Below, piece after piece: positions 19,792-30,909 of a DNA stretch of 64,000 nt. The notes below the pieces were generated by a model that saw nothing but the letters and a program-made list of their open reading frames with translations, was not told the DNA's origin and did not search any database. Within the stretch, counting starts at the first letter, position 1, and each line of letters opens with the position of its first letter. The translations under genes were made by a program, and so were the position numbers. The DNA comes from Colwellia marinimaniae (GTDB lineage Bacteria > Pseudomonadota > Gammaproteobacteria > Enterobacterales > Alteromonadaceae). The stretch spans positions 1 through 64,000 of the forward strand of contig NZ_BDQM01000006.1 of NCBI RefSeq assembly GCF_002207865.1. Reading direction: 5' to 3'.

Positions 19792-21723
19792 CTAATCGCC
19801 AATATTCATATTAATAACTTGTTCAAAAACCCGACTAATCTGCCCGGGCTGGTGCTGATAAATCTCTTGATACGCTAAGACACTTTTTACATAGTTTCGT
19901 GTTTCTTTAAACGGTATGGTTTCTATCCAAATATCAGCTGGCATGGCACTGGCATTTTTTAACCATTTTTTTACTCTATAAGGTCCGGCATTATAAGATG
20001 CTGTAGCAAGTAGCTGATTACCCTTGTTTTTATCAAGTAATTTACGTAAATACCTTGTCCCTAGTTGGATATTATTCTCCGCATTGTATAGGTATTGTCG
20101 ACTGACACGACCGCGTTTCAGTTGCTTGGCGGTATTAGGCATTAATTGCATCAAACCCTTCGCCCCTACCGATGAATGAGCATCGGTCATAAACGAACTT
20201 TCACGTCGAGTTATAGCAAAAGCCCAAGCAGGATTTATTTCCTGCTGTTGTGCATGTTGGGTAATTTTCTTATCAAATGCTTTTGGGAAACGTAACTCGA
20301 CATCATCTAAATAGCCAACCTGAGCTAAGGTAAAAATAGCGCGATCAAACCAGCCATTTTCATTGGCTAATTTTGCCGCCACGAGTTTTTCCCGATAATT
20401 GAGTTGGCTAAGCCAATAGCGCCATTCTCTACGCGCTTCAACATAGCGTCCCAAGTAGTAAAACTCAAATGCCCGCTTCCCAGCGGGGTGCAACAATACA
20501 CCTTTTTTTTCCTGGTTAGTTATTGCTAAAGGACTATGTTGTAAACTGACTGGTGTTTCTAAATAACTCGCTGCCAGAAAGCCATAGTAATGGCGTTTAG
20601 TTGCTAACTCACTCATGACATCTTGACCTCGTTCAAGTTTATCAGTAGCGATCAGTGCCCTAGCATACCAATACTGCCACTGTAACTCGGTTTTATATTT
20701 CCCCGGCATTTTGGCTAACGCTTGCAGTACTAAGTGCCAATTTTGTTGCTTCAACACCTCGATTAACTGCCATTGCATGATACTAGCATCTATATTTACT
20801 GGATCTACTTTCTCCAACCAAGCCCCTGCTTGTACGTGATTTTTACTGGCTAAAGCCACAGCAAACTTCTCTGCTATCTGTTGGTTTTGTCTGCTTGAAA
20901 AGGTGAAAGCTAGCTGCGCCTTTTTATAACTCGCCAACGCTTTATCGGCATCACGCCATACCAACCGCTTAATGCCATAAGTATAAATTTGACTCTCTTT
21001 TAGCGATTTTTTAATAAATTTATCTTGCCGTACTACGGTTGCAGGGTCACGCCTTACTTGATGCCATAACCGGCCCAAGTATTGCTGTTCTTTAGCAAGA
21101 AATCTTGTTAAATAAGGGATTAGTGTCTGTTGACCACCCTCTGCCGCCAAGACAATACGTTGCCAAACTAGTTCATTCGTTCTATAGCCCGCTTGTTGCC
21201 ACTGGTCAATTAGCGGATCACAGGCTTTATCTAACGACTTACCCACTAACCATAATTTTGTCACTTGCGGTAACACCACGCTTGCTGGCATACCTGCTGT
21301 TAATGAGAATTTCAGCTTTTGACAGGTCAACGCCGTATTACTAGATTTTTTATAAAATTCGAGAAAGAGTGTGCCGTTATTTTTTTTTGCTAAGTACTTT
21401 AACCACGCCTTTCTCAGTGGCCAATCTAATGGTGAGTGCCGATATTTTTCTAAAAAAACCGAAATTTCACCTGCCGATGATAACTGCATCGTTGCCATTA
21501 AACGACCTTGCTCTAAATAGGGCTGTAATGGGTAGTAATACAGTTGGTTATAGAGACTTTTATACTGCTCAGAATAGCTTATTGCTAATAGTTTCTCAGC
21601 CTTTAAAAATTTTTTTTGCTGGTCGACATCTGTCATTATCTGCAAACTTTCATTGGCTTTTGACAGATTTATTGAGGCAAAGATACAAACTGACCATAAT
21701 ATAAATTTAAGTATGTTTTTCAC
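19792..21723 (-). CDS. slt: soluble lytic murein transglycosylase
   Basis: 643 residues, close to the 645 of E. coli Slt70. It cleaves peptidoglycan to form 1,6-anhydro-muropeptides in the periplasm. A signal peptide (KNILKFILWSVCIFASINLSKA) precedes a long helical U-shaped domain. The C-terminal catalytic domain has RRESSFMTDAHSSVGAKGLMQLMP, with the catalytic Glu in RRES. The start chosen is GTG at 21723, just after GAGGTACCA; an ATG at 21768 would add a non-hydrophobic N-terminus. Confidence 0.93.
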   Translation of the reverse strand: MKNILKFILWSVCIFASINLSKANESLQIMTDVDQQKKFLKAEKLLAISYSEQYKSLYNQLYYYPLQPYLEQGRLMATMQLSSAGEISVFLEKYRHSPLDWPLRKAWLKYLAKKNNGTLFLEFYKKSSNTALTCQKLKFSLTAGMPASVVLPQVTKLWLVGKSLDKACDPLIDQWQQAGYRTNELVWQRIVLAAEGGQQTLIPYLTRFLAKEQQYLGRLWHQVRRDPATVVRQDKFIKKSLKESQIYTYGIKRLVWRDADKALASYKKAQLAFTFSSRQNQQIAEKFAVALASKNHVQAGAWLEKVDPVNIDASIMQWQLIEVLKQQNWHLVLQALAKMPGKYKTELQWQYWYARALIATDKLERGQDVMSELATKRHYYGFLAASYLETPVSLQHSPLAITNQEKKGVLLHPAGKRAFEFYYLGRYVEARREWRYWLSQLNYREKLVAAKLANENGWFDRAIFTLAQVGYLDDVELRFPKAFDKKITQHAQQQEINPAWAFAITRRESSFMTDAHSSVGAKGLMQLMPNTAKQLKRGRVSRQYLYNAENNIQLGTRYLRKLLDKNKGNQLLATASYNAGPYRVKKWLKNASAMPADIWIETIPFKETRNYVKSVLAYQEIYQHQPGQISRVFEQVINMNIGD

Positions 21724-21902
21724 TGGTACCTCGACGTAGCTATATAGATTTAGACTGAAATTGTGCATCGTTTGTCTAACTAATGACAATAGTTTGAGTA
21801 TAGCTGAAGCTGTTTTTTAAAGCTGAAATTGCTTTATTTCTTATGTTGAATTGTTTTAATAGGGTATAATTATTATTTAACTCACTCTGTAAATACCCGT
21901 TT

Positions 21903-22148
21903 ATGCTTACTACTATTTTTCAACAAACAGATCATATGCTTGACGCTATAGGATTGCGCTGTCCCGAGCCCGTGATGATGGTTCGTATGAATATTCGAAA
22001 AATCGCCAGCGGTGAGACCTTATTAATTAAATGTGATGACCCTTCTACCGCTAGAGATATTCCAAGCTTTTGTCGCTTTATGGAGCATGAGCTTCTGGCT
22101 AAGCAAACAGAAAAACTACCCTATCTGTATGTGATAAAAAAAAGTTAA
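21903..22148 (+). CDS. tusA: sulfur carrier protein TusA
   Basis: 81 residues, identical in length to E. coli TusA. It accepts sulfur from IscS and passes it to TusBCD for tRNA 2-thiouridine synthesis. The signature [20 protein letters not shown] contains the active cysteine in the CPxP motif. Transcribed alone, divergent from slt. Confidence 0.96.
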   Translation: MLTTIFQQTDHMLDAIGLRCPEPVMMVRMNIRKIASGETLLIKCDDPSTARDIPSFCRFMEHELLAKQTEKLPYLYVIKKS

Positions 22149-22182
22149 CCCTGACGCAGTGTTTTTCTTAGCAAGTTGTAAG

Positions 22183-22413
22183 TAACCTGAACTCTGGATA
22201 AGCAGCACTTGCTCAATATTCCCCTTTATCTGATTATCAGCGTTAAAACGTCGATAAATAACTCGTTATTCATAAACGTTATGCCTTGATAATCGAATAA
22301 ATTGAAACATTGATAACATATATCGCGACTGATTTTGTAAATGTTATTCTTAATAATCGTAAATTGTTGTTTTTACTAAACCATCAAGCACTCATTATCC
22401 AGAGTTCAGGTTA
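22183..22413. repeat. 231-bp element bounded by 19-bp perfect inverted repeats (MITE-like)
   Basis: TAACCTGAACTCTGGATAA (22183-22201) recurs as its exact complement at 22395-22413. The interior of about 190 bases has no open frame and is rich in short AT repeats. The next bases inward on the two sides are also alike. Terminal inverted repeats with a short non-coding core are what a miniature inverted-repeat transposable element looks like. No convincing target duplication is seen. The element ends about 80 bases before the signal peptidase start and could supply or alter its promoter. Confidence 0.6.
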
Positions 22414-22493
22414 AGTAAGTATTTCTGTGTGGAACTATCATGCTTTTATGTTGCCTTATAGCTGGTAGGTATTTACATAGGGAGCAAGACATA

Positions 22494-23186
22494 ATGCTAA
22501 AAGCTAGCAATAATAAACTCATTGCAATTTTACTAAGTAATAAAAAACTGCTTATTTTTATTTTACTAATGTCGGTAGTTCGTAGTGCTGTTGCTGACTG
22601 GTATTCAGTACCTAGCGGTTCAATGCAGCCCACCATTAAAGTAGGTGATCGCATAGTGGTAAGCAAAATGGCCTATGATTTACGCTTGCCCTTTACCGAT
22701 ATAATATTACTTGCCCTTAATACACCACAACGTGGAGAAATTGTAGTCTTCGAATCTAAAGCGGCTGCTCTTCGATTAATTAAACGAATTGTGGGTTTAC
22801 CTGGTGATGTCGTCGCGATGAACAATGAAGTTATTGAAATAAACGGTTTAGCCTTATCTTATAGCCCTTCAAGTAAAAGTACCTGGTCAGCAGATTCAAC
22901 GAGTGTAACGGTAACAATAGAAAAATTAGCGAATATTAAACATCAGATAAACATTTATAACACAGCAAGTAATAGGCTTAGCAATTTTGGCCCGATAACG
23001 GTACCTGCGGGTCATTATCTCGTGTTAGGTGACAATCGCCGCCATAGTGCCGATTCTCGTGTTTATGGCTTTGTGCCACATCAAGAGTTGCGAGGCAAGG
23101 CAACAGCTATCGCATTTTCTGTAGATTATAATAATTTTTATCTTCCCCGCGCTAAACGATTTTTCAAAGATATTTATGGTATCTAA
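22494..23186 (+). CDS. lepB: signal peptidase I (short, accessory type)
   Basis: 230 residues with one N-terminal membrane helix (KLLIFILLMSVVRSAVA). The catalytic serine is S43 in SVPSGSMQPT and the general-base lysine is K97 in RLIKRIVGLPGD. GDNRRHSADSRVYGFV is box E. It is shorter than E. coli LepB, which has two membrane helices, and lacks the usual lepA-lepB-rnc context. I infer a second, accessory signal peptidase. ATG at 22494 follows AGGGAG; the upstream ATG at 22440 lacks a site. Confidence 0.92.
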   Translation: MLKASNNKLIAILLSNKKLLIFILLMSVVRSAVADWYSVPSGSMQPTIKVGDRIVVSKMAYDLRLPFTDIILLALNTPQRGEIVVFESKAAALRLIKRIVGLPGDVVAMNNEVIEINGLALSYSPSSKSTWSADSTSVTVTIEKLANIKHQINIYNTASNRLSNFGPITVPAGHYLVLGDNRRHSADSRVYGFVPHQELRGKATAIAFSVDYNNFYLPRAKRFFKDIYGI

Positions 23187-23196
23187 CTAATAGAAA

Positions 23197-23278
23197 AAAC
23201 CGAACGGGGGTTGGCAATGCCTATTTTATGGTAATAGCTATGCCGCTATTTCCAACACCCTACTCTATTCGGTGAATT
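23197..23278. terminator. long imperfect hairpin after the signal peptidase gene
   Basis: ACCGAA near 23200 pairs with TTCGGT near 23272, and GGGTTGG pairs with the CCAACACCC that follows inside, giving an imperfect stem-loop of about 75 bases soon after the stop codon. It probably ends the lepB-like transcript. The following bases to 23510 show no gene. Confidence 0.4.
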
Positions 23279-23510
23279 TATTTATCAACTTCATGATACT
23301 CATTAAAGCTTCTATAAAAATAGTTGTCATTCATTTATAAGTGCTGTATTTCATCGGTTAAATGTGGGAATTCGCGGTGTAAGTTATGTTTCTCTACTGT
23401 CATTCTCATCTCCTAGCTGATTTTCTTGCATGTTAAAGCAGCGGTGTTGTAGTTAGGTGTTGGTAATATAGTAAGGCTATTGATTTTACTGTGAGTGTTG
23501 GTGGTGTGAT

Positions 23511-23620
23511 AAAAGCGAGCGTCACAAGCATGACGGTATATGGATATACCCTTACTAGACAGTGCAGGAGCACACTGTCCTGATGCTTGTGCAGAGCCCC
23601 ATGGATGCGTCTCGCTTGTT
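23511..23620. repeat. cloverleaf-like palindromic element
   Basis: An outer stem AAGCGAG/CTCGCTT (23513-23519 with 23611-23617) and a second stem CACAAGCA/TGCTTGTG (23523-23530 with 23584-23591) enclose two perfect hairpins. These are GGTATAT/ATATACC (23535-23550) and GACAGTG/CACTGTC (23558-23579). No coding signal is convincing. It resembles the multi-hairpin repeats scattered in gammaproteobacterial genomes, but could also be a structured RNA. The first 32 bases after it lead to the end of the DksA-like gene. Confidence 0.6.
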
Positions 23621-23652
23621 TACTCGCCCACACTCAACAACAACAACAGAGC

Positions 23653-23967
23653 CTAAAGTGCACAGTTAATACATTTGCTTGTATAAGGTAACGCCGATAA
23701 ACGGTCTGGGTTTATCAATTCATCACACTCCTCACAATGTCCGTATAATCCTTCGGCTATTCGTTGTAATGCCGATTTAACTAAGGTTAATTCTAACTTT
23801 GCTTCGTGATGTATTTCATCAAGTACACCATCATTTTCTGTCTCCGTAGCTTGCTCAGAAAAATCCTGTGATCTACCTTTATGGAAGTCAGCTTCTATGG
23901 CGGCAATGCGCTTGGTTAGCTGTGTTTGTTTATTTTTCAATAATATTGTGATTTCTTTGCTTGGCAT
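23653..23967 (-). CDS. DksA/TraR family zinc-finger protein
   Basis: 104 residues, shorter than DksA (151). A helical N-terminal half carries DFSEQATETEND, in the place of the coiled-coil tip acidic motif of DksA. The C-terminal C4 zinc finger has C78, C81, C99 and C102 (CEECDELI and KCINC). Proteins of this type bind the RNA polymerase secondary channel and can modulate rRNA and stress promoters. Whether this one acts with ppGpp is unknown. Monocistronic. Confidence 0.85.
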   Translation of the reverse strand: MPSKEITILLKNKQTQLTKRIAAIEADFHKGRSQDFSEQATETENDGVLDEIHHEAKLELTLVKSALQRIAEGLYGHCEECDELINPDRLSALPYTSKCINCAL

Positions 23968-24067
23968 AAACAGCTCCTTATGACTCGGTATCTCTTTATA
24001 TTAGCTCTTACATTCACCTTACGCCTATTTGTACTGTTATTATTGCTCTAGCTCAAATTTCAGCCAT

Positions 24068-24098
24068 AAAAAAAGGCCATGTTACCATGACCTTTTAT
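24068..24098 (-). terminator. glyS terminator
   Basis: AAAGGCCATG (24072-24081) pairs with the CATGACCTTT that follows (one mismatch). On the minus strand the stem is followed by a run of T. It lies 23 bases past the glyS stop. Confidence 0.8.
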
Positions 24099-24120
24099 CG
24101 CTATTTTGTCGCTGAGTTTA

Positions 24121-26187
24121 TTACTGCAGCACTGATATATCCGCTATGGCAAAGAAACTATTTCTAATTTCATTCAGCAAGGTTAACCGGTTAATTTTAA
24201 CTGCTTCATCATCACTCATCACCATAACACTATCAAAGAAAGTATCTATAGGTGTTTTAAGCTGTGCTAATTCAGTCAGTGCGGCTTGGTAATTTTTATC
24301 AGCCATCAAGGGAGCTACTTTCAAGCTTATTTCTTGATAGATATTTGCTAAATCGTTTTCCGCTTGTTCTGTTGCTAAATCTTTGTTAAAGGCTTGATAT
24401 AGCTCACCATCAAATTTAGCCAGTATATTACCAACACGCTTATTTGCGGCAGCAAGTGTCGCTGCTTCCGGCAATTTACCAAAGAAGGTAACGGCTTTAA
24501 TACGCTTTTCAAAATCAAGTGGTGCGCTGGGCTTTTTAGCCAATACCGCTTGGATAACATCAACCCTAATACCCTGTTCTTGATAGAAGGCACGGAATCG
24601 ACCCATAATAAATTCAAGGACATCACTAGCGGTATTGTTATTAACTAATTTATCGCCAAATAACTCGATACTTTTGTTAATTAACACGGCAAGGTCTAAA
24701 TCGAGCTGTTTTTCAATGATGATACGAATACTACCAATGGCTGCTCTTCGTAGCGCAAAGGGGTCTTTATCGCCCTTAGGAGCCTGATTAATACCAAAGA
24801 TACCGACTAAAGTATCAATTTTATCACTGATAGCGACTGCACAGCCAATATTGGCTTCAGGTAGACTATCACCAGCAAAACGTGGCCGGTATTGATCTTC
24901 CAGTGCTTGGGCAATATTTTCATTTTCACCATCATGCAATGCATAGTACTTACCCATAGTGCCTTGCACTTGGGGAAACTCTAGTACCATTTCTGTCATC
25001 AAGTCGGTTTTACTCAGTAAGCCAGCACGGTACGCATCTTGTGCATTCTCGTTTAACTGTTCGGCAATGAACTGAGATAAAGTGGCGATTCGCTCAGACT
25101 TTGCTTTCAGTGTACCCAGTTGCTTTTGAAATAATACTGATTCAAGGCTGGCTAGTCTTGATGCCAAAGTCTGTTTTTTATCTGTTTTAAAGAAAAATTC
25201 AGCGTCAGCCAAACGTGGGCGAATCACCTTCTCATTACCAAAAATAACGGTATTTGGATCTTTAGATTCGATATTGGCAACAAAAATAAATTTGTTAACC
25301 AATCGGCCTTGATGATCGGTTACCGGAAAATACTTCTGATGATCTTTCATCGAGTATATTAATGGCTCAGCGGGAACATTTAAGAATTTTTCATCAAAGG
25401 TACCTACTAAGGTTACCGGCCATTCAACTAATGCCGTGACTTCGTTTAGTAACTCTTCATCAATTAGAGCGACAGCGTCAATATCTTTAGCGACTTGTTT
25501 TATTTGCGCAACAATTTTACTTTGTCTTACGTTAAAGTCGACTTCTACATAAGCTTTGATTAATTCGGCTTGGTAATCGTTAGCATGATTAATGGTCACT
25601 AAACCTTCATGATGAAAGCGATGACCTTGCACTTGGTTACTTGAACTGACGCCAAGGGCTTCACCAGCAATTATTTCGCTACCATAAAGCATAGTTAACG
25701 TGTGCACAGGACGAATAAACTGAATACGTTCAGCGCCCCAACGCATTGGTTTAGCAATGGGTAACTTACTTAATGCGCTTGTTACCATATCCGGCACTAA
25801 TTCAGTAACATATTTCCCCGCAACTGTCGCACGGTACAGTAACCACTCACCTTTATCGGTTACTAGACGCTCGGCTTGCTCAACATCGATACCATTGGAT
25901 CTTGCCCACCCTTGCGCTGCTCTGCTGGCATTACCGGCATCATCAAAAGCAACATTAACTGCTGGGCCACGCTTTTCTACAATTTTATCTGGTTGTTTAT
26001 CAACTAAATCAAAAACTTGTACAGCTAAACGGCGCGGAGTAGCAAACCACTTAATATCGCTATAAGTTAAATTATGGCTATCGAGTTGGCTTTTAATATT
26101 GTCATAAAAAGCTATCGCTAATGTTTTTAATGATTTTGGTGGTAACTCTTCTGTACCAAGCTCAATAAGGAGTGTCTCAGTAGTCAT
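24121..26187 (-). CDS. glyS: glycyl-tRNA synthetase beta subunit
   Basis: 688 residues, matching the 689 of E. coli GlyS. The beta subunit of the alpha2-beta2 enzyme binds tRNA-Gly and carries an HD-type domain and an anticodon-binding domain. Landmarks are the start TLLIELGTEELPPK, MRWG, the MKDHQKYFPV segment, and DKIDTLVGIFGI with PKGDKDPFALRRAA. Its ATG overlaps the glyQ TAA by one base, which implies coupled translation. Confidence 0.97.
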   Translation of the reverse strand: MTTETLLIELGTEELPPKSLKTLAIAFYDNIKSQLDSHNLTYSDIKWFATPRRLAVQVFDLVDKQPDKIVEKRGPAVNVAFDDAGNASRAAQGWARSNGIDVEQAERLVTDKGEWLLYRATVAGKYVTELVPDMVTSALSKLPIAKPMRWGAERIQFIRPVHTLTMLYGSEIIAGEALGVSSSNQVQGHRFHHEGLVTINHANDYQAELIKAYVEVDFNVRQSKIVAQIKQVAKDIDAVALIDEELLNEVTALVEWPVTLVGTFDEKFLNVPAEPLIYSMKDHQKYFPVTDHQGRLVNKFIFVANIESKDPNTVIFGNEKVIRPRLADAEFFFKTDKKQTLASRLASLESVLFQKQLGTLKAKSERIATLSQFIAEQLNENAQDAYRAGLLSKTDLMTEMVLEFPQVQGTMGKYYALHDGENENIAQALEDQYRPRFAGDSLPEANIGCAVAISDKIDTLVGIFGINQAPKGDKDPFALRRAAIGSIRIIIEKQLDLDLAVLINKSIELFGDKLVNNNTASDVLEFIMGRFRAFYQEQGIRVDVIQAVLAKKPSAPLDFEKRIKAVTFFGKLPEAATLAAANKRVGNILAKFDGELYQAFNKDLATEQAENDLANIYQEISLKVAPLMADKNYQAALTELAQLKTPIDTFFDSVMVMSDDEAVKINRLTLLNEIRNSFFAIADISVLQ

Positions 26188-27143
26188 TATTTATCTCCTT
26201 TAGCTGAAGCTTGCTTCGTACTGGCATCATTATTTTTACCTTCACTATTTTTACATAAGGGAAAGCCAAGCTCTTTACGTTTTTGGTAATATGATTCTGC
26301 TACGGCTTTAGATAAGGTACGGACACGTAAAATATATCGCTGACGTTCAGTTACTGATATCGCATGGCGAGCATCAAGCATATTAAAGGCATGGGATGCT
26401 TTCATTACTTGCTCATAAGCGGGTAATGGTAAGTTTACCTCAATCAGTTTTTTACTCTCTTTTTCACATTGGTCAAATTGCTTAAATAGTGCGTCAACAT
26501 CCGCGTATTCAAAGTTATAGGTTGATTGCTCGACTTCATTTTGGTGAAAAATATCACGGTAATAGATAGTTCCTAATGGGCCATCAGTCCACACTAGATC
26601 ATAAATGCTATCCACATTTTGAATATACATTGCTAAGCGCTCTAAGCCGTAAGTAATCTCACCGGTAACTGGCTTACACTCTAAACCACCCACTTGTTGG
26701 AAGTAGGTAAATTGAGATATTTCCATGCCGTTCAACCAAATTTCCCAACCTAAACCCCAAGCACCTAAGGTAGGTGATTCCCAGTTATCTTCAACAAACC
26801 GAATATCATGCACCAGAGGATCGATACCTAACTCTTTTAGCGAGTTGAGGTAAAGCTGCTGAATATTTTTTGGCGATGGTTTTAGCATCACTTGAAATTG
26901 ATAATAGTGCTGTAAGCGATTTGGATTTTCACCATAACGACCATCGGTGGGACGTCGGCAAGGTTGTACATAGGCACTGCTGATCGGCTCAGGGCCAATT
27001 GAGCGTAAAAAAGTCATGGGATGGAAGGTACCTGCCCCAACTTCTAAATCAAGAGGTTGTACGATTGCACAACCTTGACGTGACCAGTAATCTTGCAACT
27101 GTAAAATTAAGCCTTGAAAAGTTTTACTTTGGTAAGTTGTCAT
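26187..27143 (-). CDS. glyQ: glycyl-tRNA synthetase alpha subunit
   Basis: 318 residues, the class II catalytic subunit that activates glycine. The sequence [35 protein letters not shown] is the expected N-terminus, with [21 protein letters not shown] as motif 2 and [10 protein letters not shown] as motif 3. ATG at 27143 aligns with the E. coli start; a GTG at 27158 would add five residues. The C-terminal 20 residues are a lysine- and asparagine-rich tail not needed in the family. Confidence 0.97.
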   Translation of the reverse strand: MTTYQSKTFQGLILQLQDYWSRQGCAIVQPLDLEVGAGTFHPMTFLRSIGPEPISSAYVQPCRRPTDGRYGENPNRLQHYYQFQVMLKPSPKNIQQLYLNSLKELGIDPLVHDIRFVEDNWESPTLGAWGLGWEIWLNGMEISQFTYFQQVGGLECKPVTGEITYGLERLAMYIQNVDSIYDLVWTDGPLGTIYYRDIFHQNEVEQSTYNFEYADVDALFKQFDQCEKESKKLIEVNLPLPAYEQVMKASHAFNMLDARHAISVTERQRYILRVRTLSKAVAESYYQKRKELGFPLCKNSEGKNNDASTKQASAKGDK

Positions 27144-27242
27144 GGTGTTCAAATTCACTTTTGTCTTAGTTAACTGAGCAAAGGGTCTTTGCTGGGAATT
27201 ATCATGCGCTTTTTACATCTGACGATTATAATGTTTATGCTA

Positions 27243-27272
27243 CAAAAATGCCCAGACATGAAGACCGGGCAT
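27243..27272 (-). terminator. gyrB terminator
   Basis: ATGCCC (27248-27253) pairs with GGGCAT (27267-27272) and weaker pairs extend inward. The minus strand then reads TTTTTG. It lies 23 bases past the gyrB stop and ends the dnaA-dnaN-recF-gyrB group. Confidence 0.7.
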
Positions 27273-27294
27273 CTTATTTAAGCTTTAATAAGAA

Positions 27295-29748
<2,454 letters not shown>

Positions 29749-30882
29749 CTACTCAATCATTACTGAATTATTCACAGGTAATATAACACCATGTTTCACG
29801 TGAAACATATGATAATTATTCTTTTCGCTACCCTCATTATTAATAACTTGGCTGTCATTAAAAAAAGGTTGCAGAACACTTTCTTCAATTGCCGTAATAA
29901 CAACTTGGCAATCTAATTTACTCGTTGCATTTGATAAAGCCTGCCTTGAATTACTATCTAACTCAGCACCTACATCATCAATAAGTAAAATTGGTTTTAC
30001 TCGATTAACTCTTGCAATTAATTTAGCTTGTGCAAATGTTAATGCCAATAAAAACAACTTCTGTTGTCCCCTTGAAAGTTGACTTTCTAATGGCTGCTTA
30101 GCGATAAGAAATTTAACATCAAATTTATGCGCGCCATAGATACTATAACCAAAACCTTGCTCTCTTTCATGACTATCCTGTAGCGCTGCCATTAAATTCT
30201 TTTTTTGTGGCCAGCCCTGTAAATATTGCACACTAACCTTTGCCGCTATATTAGGTAATAATATAGCCAACCAGAAAGGCAATTCTGTCACTAGGTCGGC
30301 AACATATTGTGATCTGGTCTCGGCAACATTTTCTGATAACTGACAAAATATTTTAGTCCAGTAATCTAAACTCGATTTATCTAAAGCATTTCTGATGCAA
30401 GCATTACGCTGCTTAAGTACCCGATTAAATTCCCGCCACTGTTTAGAAAAATCATGTTTCACGTGAAACATACCTAAATCGATAAAGCGTCGACGTTCTT
30501 TGGGTCCACCAAAAAAAAGCTTAAAACTTTCGGGCGTAACTATTTGTACGGCAATATTCTTGGCGAGTTCAGATAATCGAGCATGCCGCTCACCATTTAT
30601 CTTTATTAACGTTACCCCTGAAGCTGTATTTTTACTAAGACCTAGTTGTAAATCATTATCATCTTTTATACTAACAACAAAATTATCAGTATCATAACTT
30701 GCTAGATGTTCTACCTTAGAGGTACGAAAAGATTTTCCGTGTCCAATAAAAAAAATAGCTTCAAGTAAACTACTTTTACCACTGCCATTATCGCCAACAA
30801 AGAAGTTAAGCTTAGGGTGAAAATCTATAGTTACCGATGATAAATTTCTAAAGTTATAAGTAGTTAGTTTTGCAACACTCAT
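29749..30882 (-). CDS. recF: recombination protein RecF
   Basis: 377 residues, an SMC-like ATPase that helps load RecA at gaps. Walker A is GDNGSGKSSLLEAI, the signature is QLSRGQQKLFLLAL, and Walker B is PILLIDDVGAELD. The peptide MFHVKH occurs twice, at about 138-143 and about 360-365, because each is the translation of a parS site. The second copy lies in a C-terminal tail of about 25 residues beyond the conserved core. The protein is otherwise intact and probably functional. Confidence 0.96.
   Translation of the reverse strand: MSVAKLTTYNFRNLSSVTIDFHPKLNFFVGDNGSGKSSLLEAIFFIGHGKSFRTSKVEHLASYDTDNFVVSIKDDNDLQLGLSKNTASGVTLIKINGERHARLSELAKNIAVQIVTPESFKLFFGGPKERRRFIDLGMFHVKHDFSKQWREFNRVLKQRNACIRNALDKSSLDYWTKIFCQLSENVAETRSQYVADLVTELPFWLAILLPNIAAKVSVQYLQGWPQKKNLMAALQDSHEREQGFGYSIYGAHKFDVKFLIAKQPLESQLSRGQQKLFLLALTFAQAKLIARVNRVKPILLIDDVGAELDSNSRQALSNATSKLDCQVVITAIEESVLQPFFNDSQVINNEGSEKNNYHMFHVKHGVILPVNNSVMIE
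29792..29807. promoter_or_regulatory. parS: parS centromere site inside the recF tail
   Basis: TGTTTCACGTGAAACA, the perfect 16-base parS palindrome recognised by ParB. It lies in codons near the 3' end of recF. The cognate parAB genes are at 42022-43739. ParB spreading from such sites drives origin segregation. Confidence 0.95.
30455..30470. promoter_or_regulatory. parS: second parS centromere site inside recF
   Basis: A second perfect TGTTTCACGTGAAACA, 663 bases from the first and also in frame, giving MFHVKH in RecF. Together the two sites put the partition nucleation point about 9 kb from the origin. Confidence 0.95.
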
Positions 30883-30909
30883 CTGTAGATATAATAATTT
30901 TATTGAAAA

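Noticed and set aside
23433..23633. 66-codon minus-strand open frame
   Set aside because: It runs across the cloverleaf-like palindromes and has no ribosome site or family features, so it is a by-product of the repeat.
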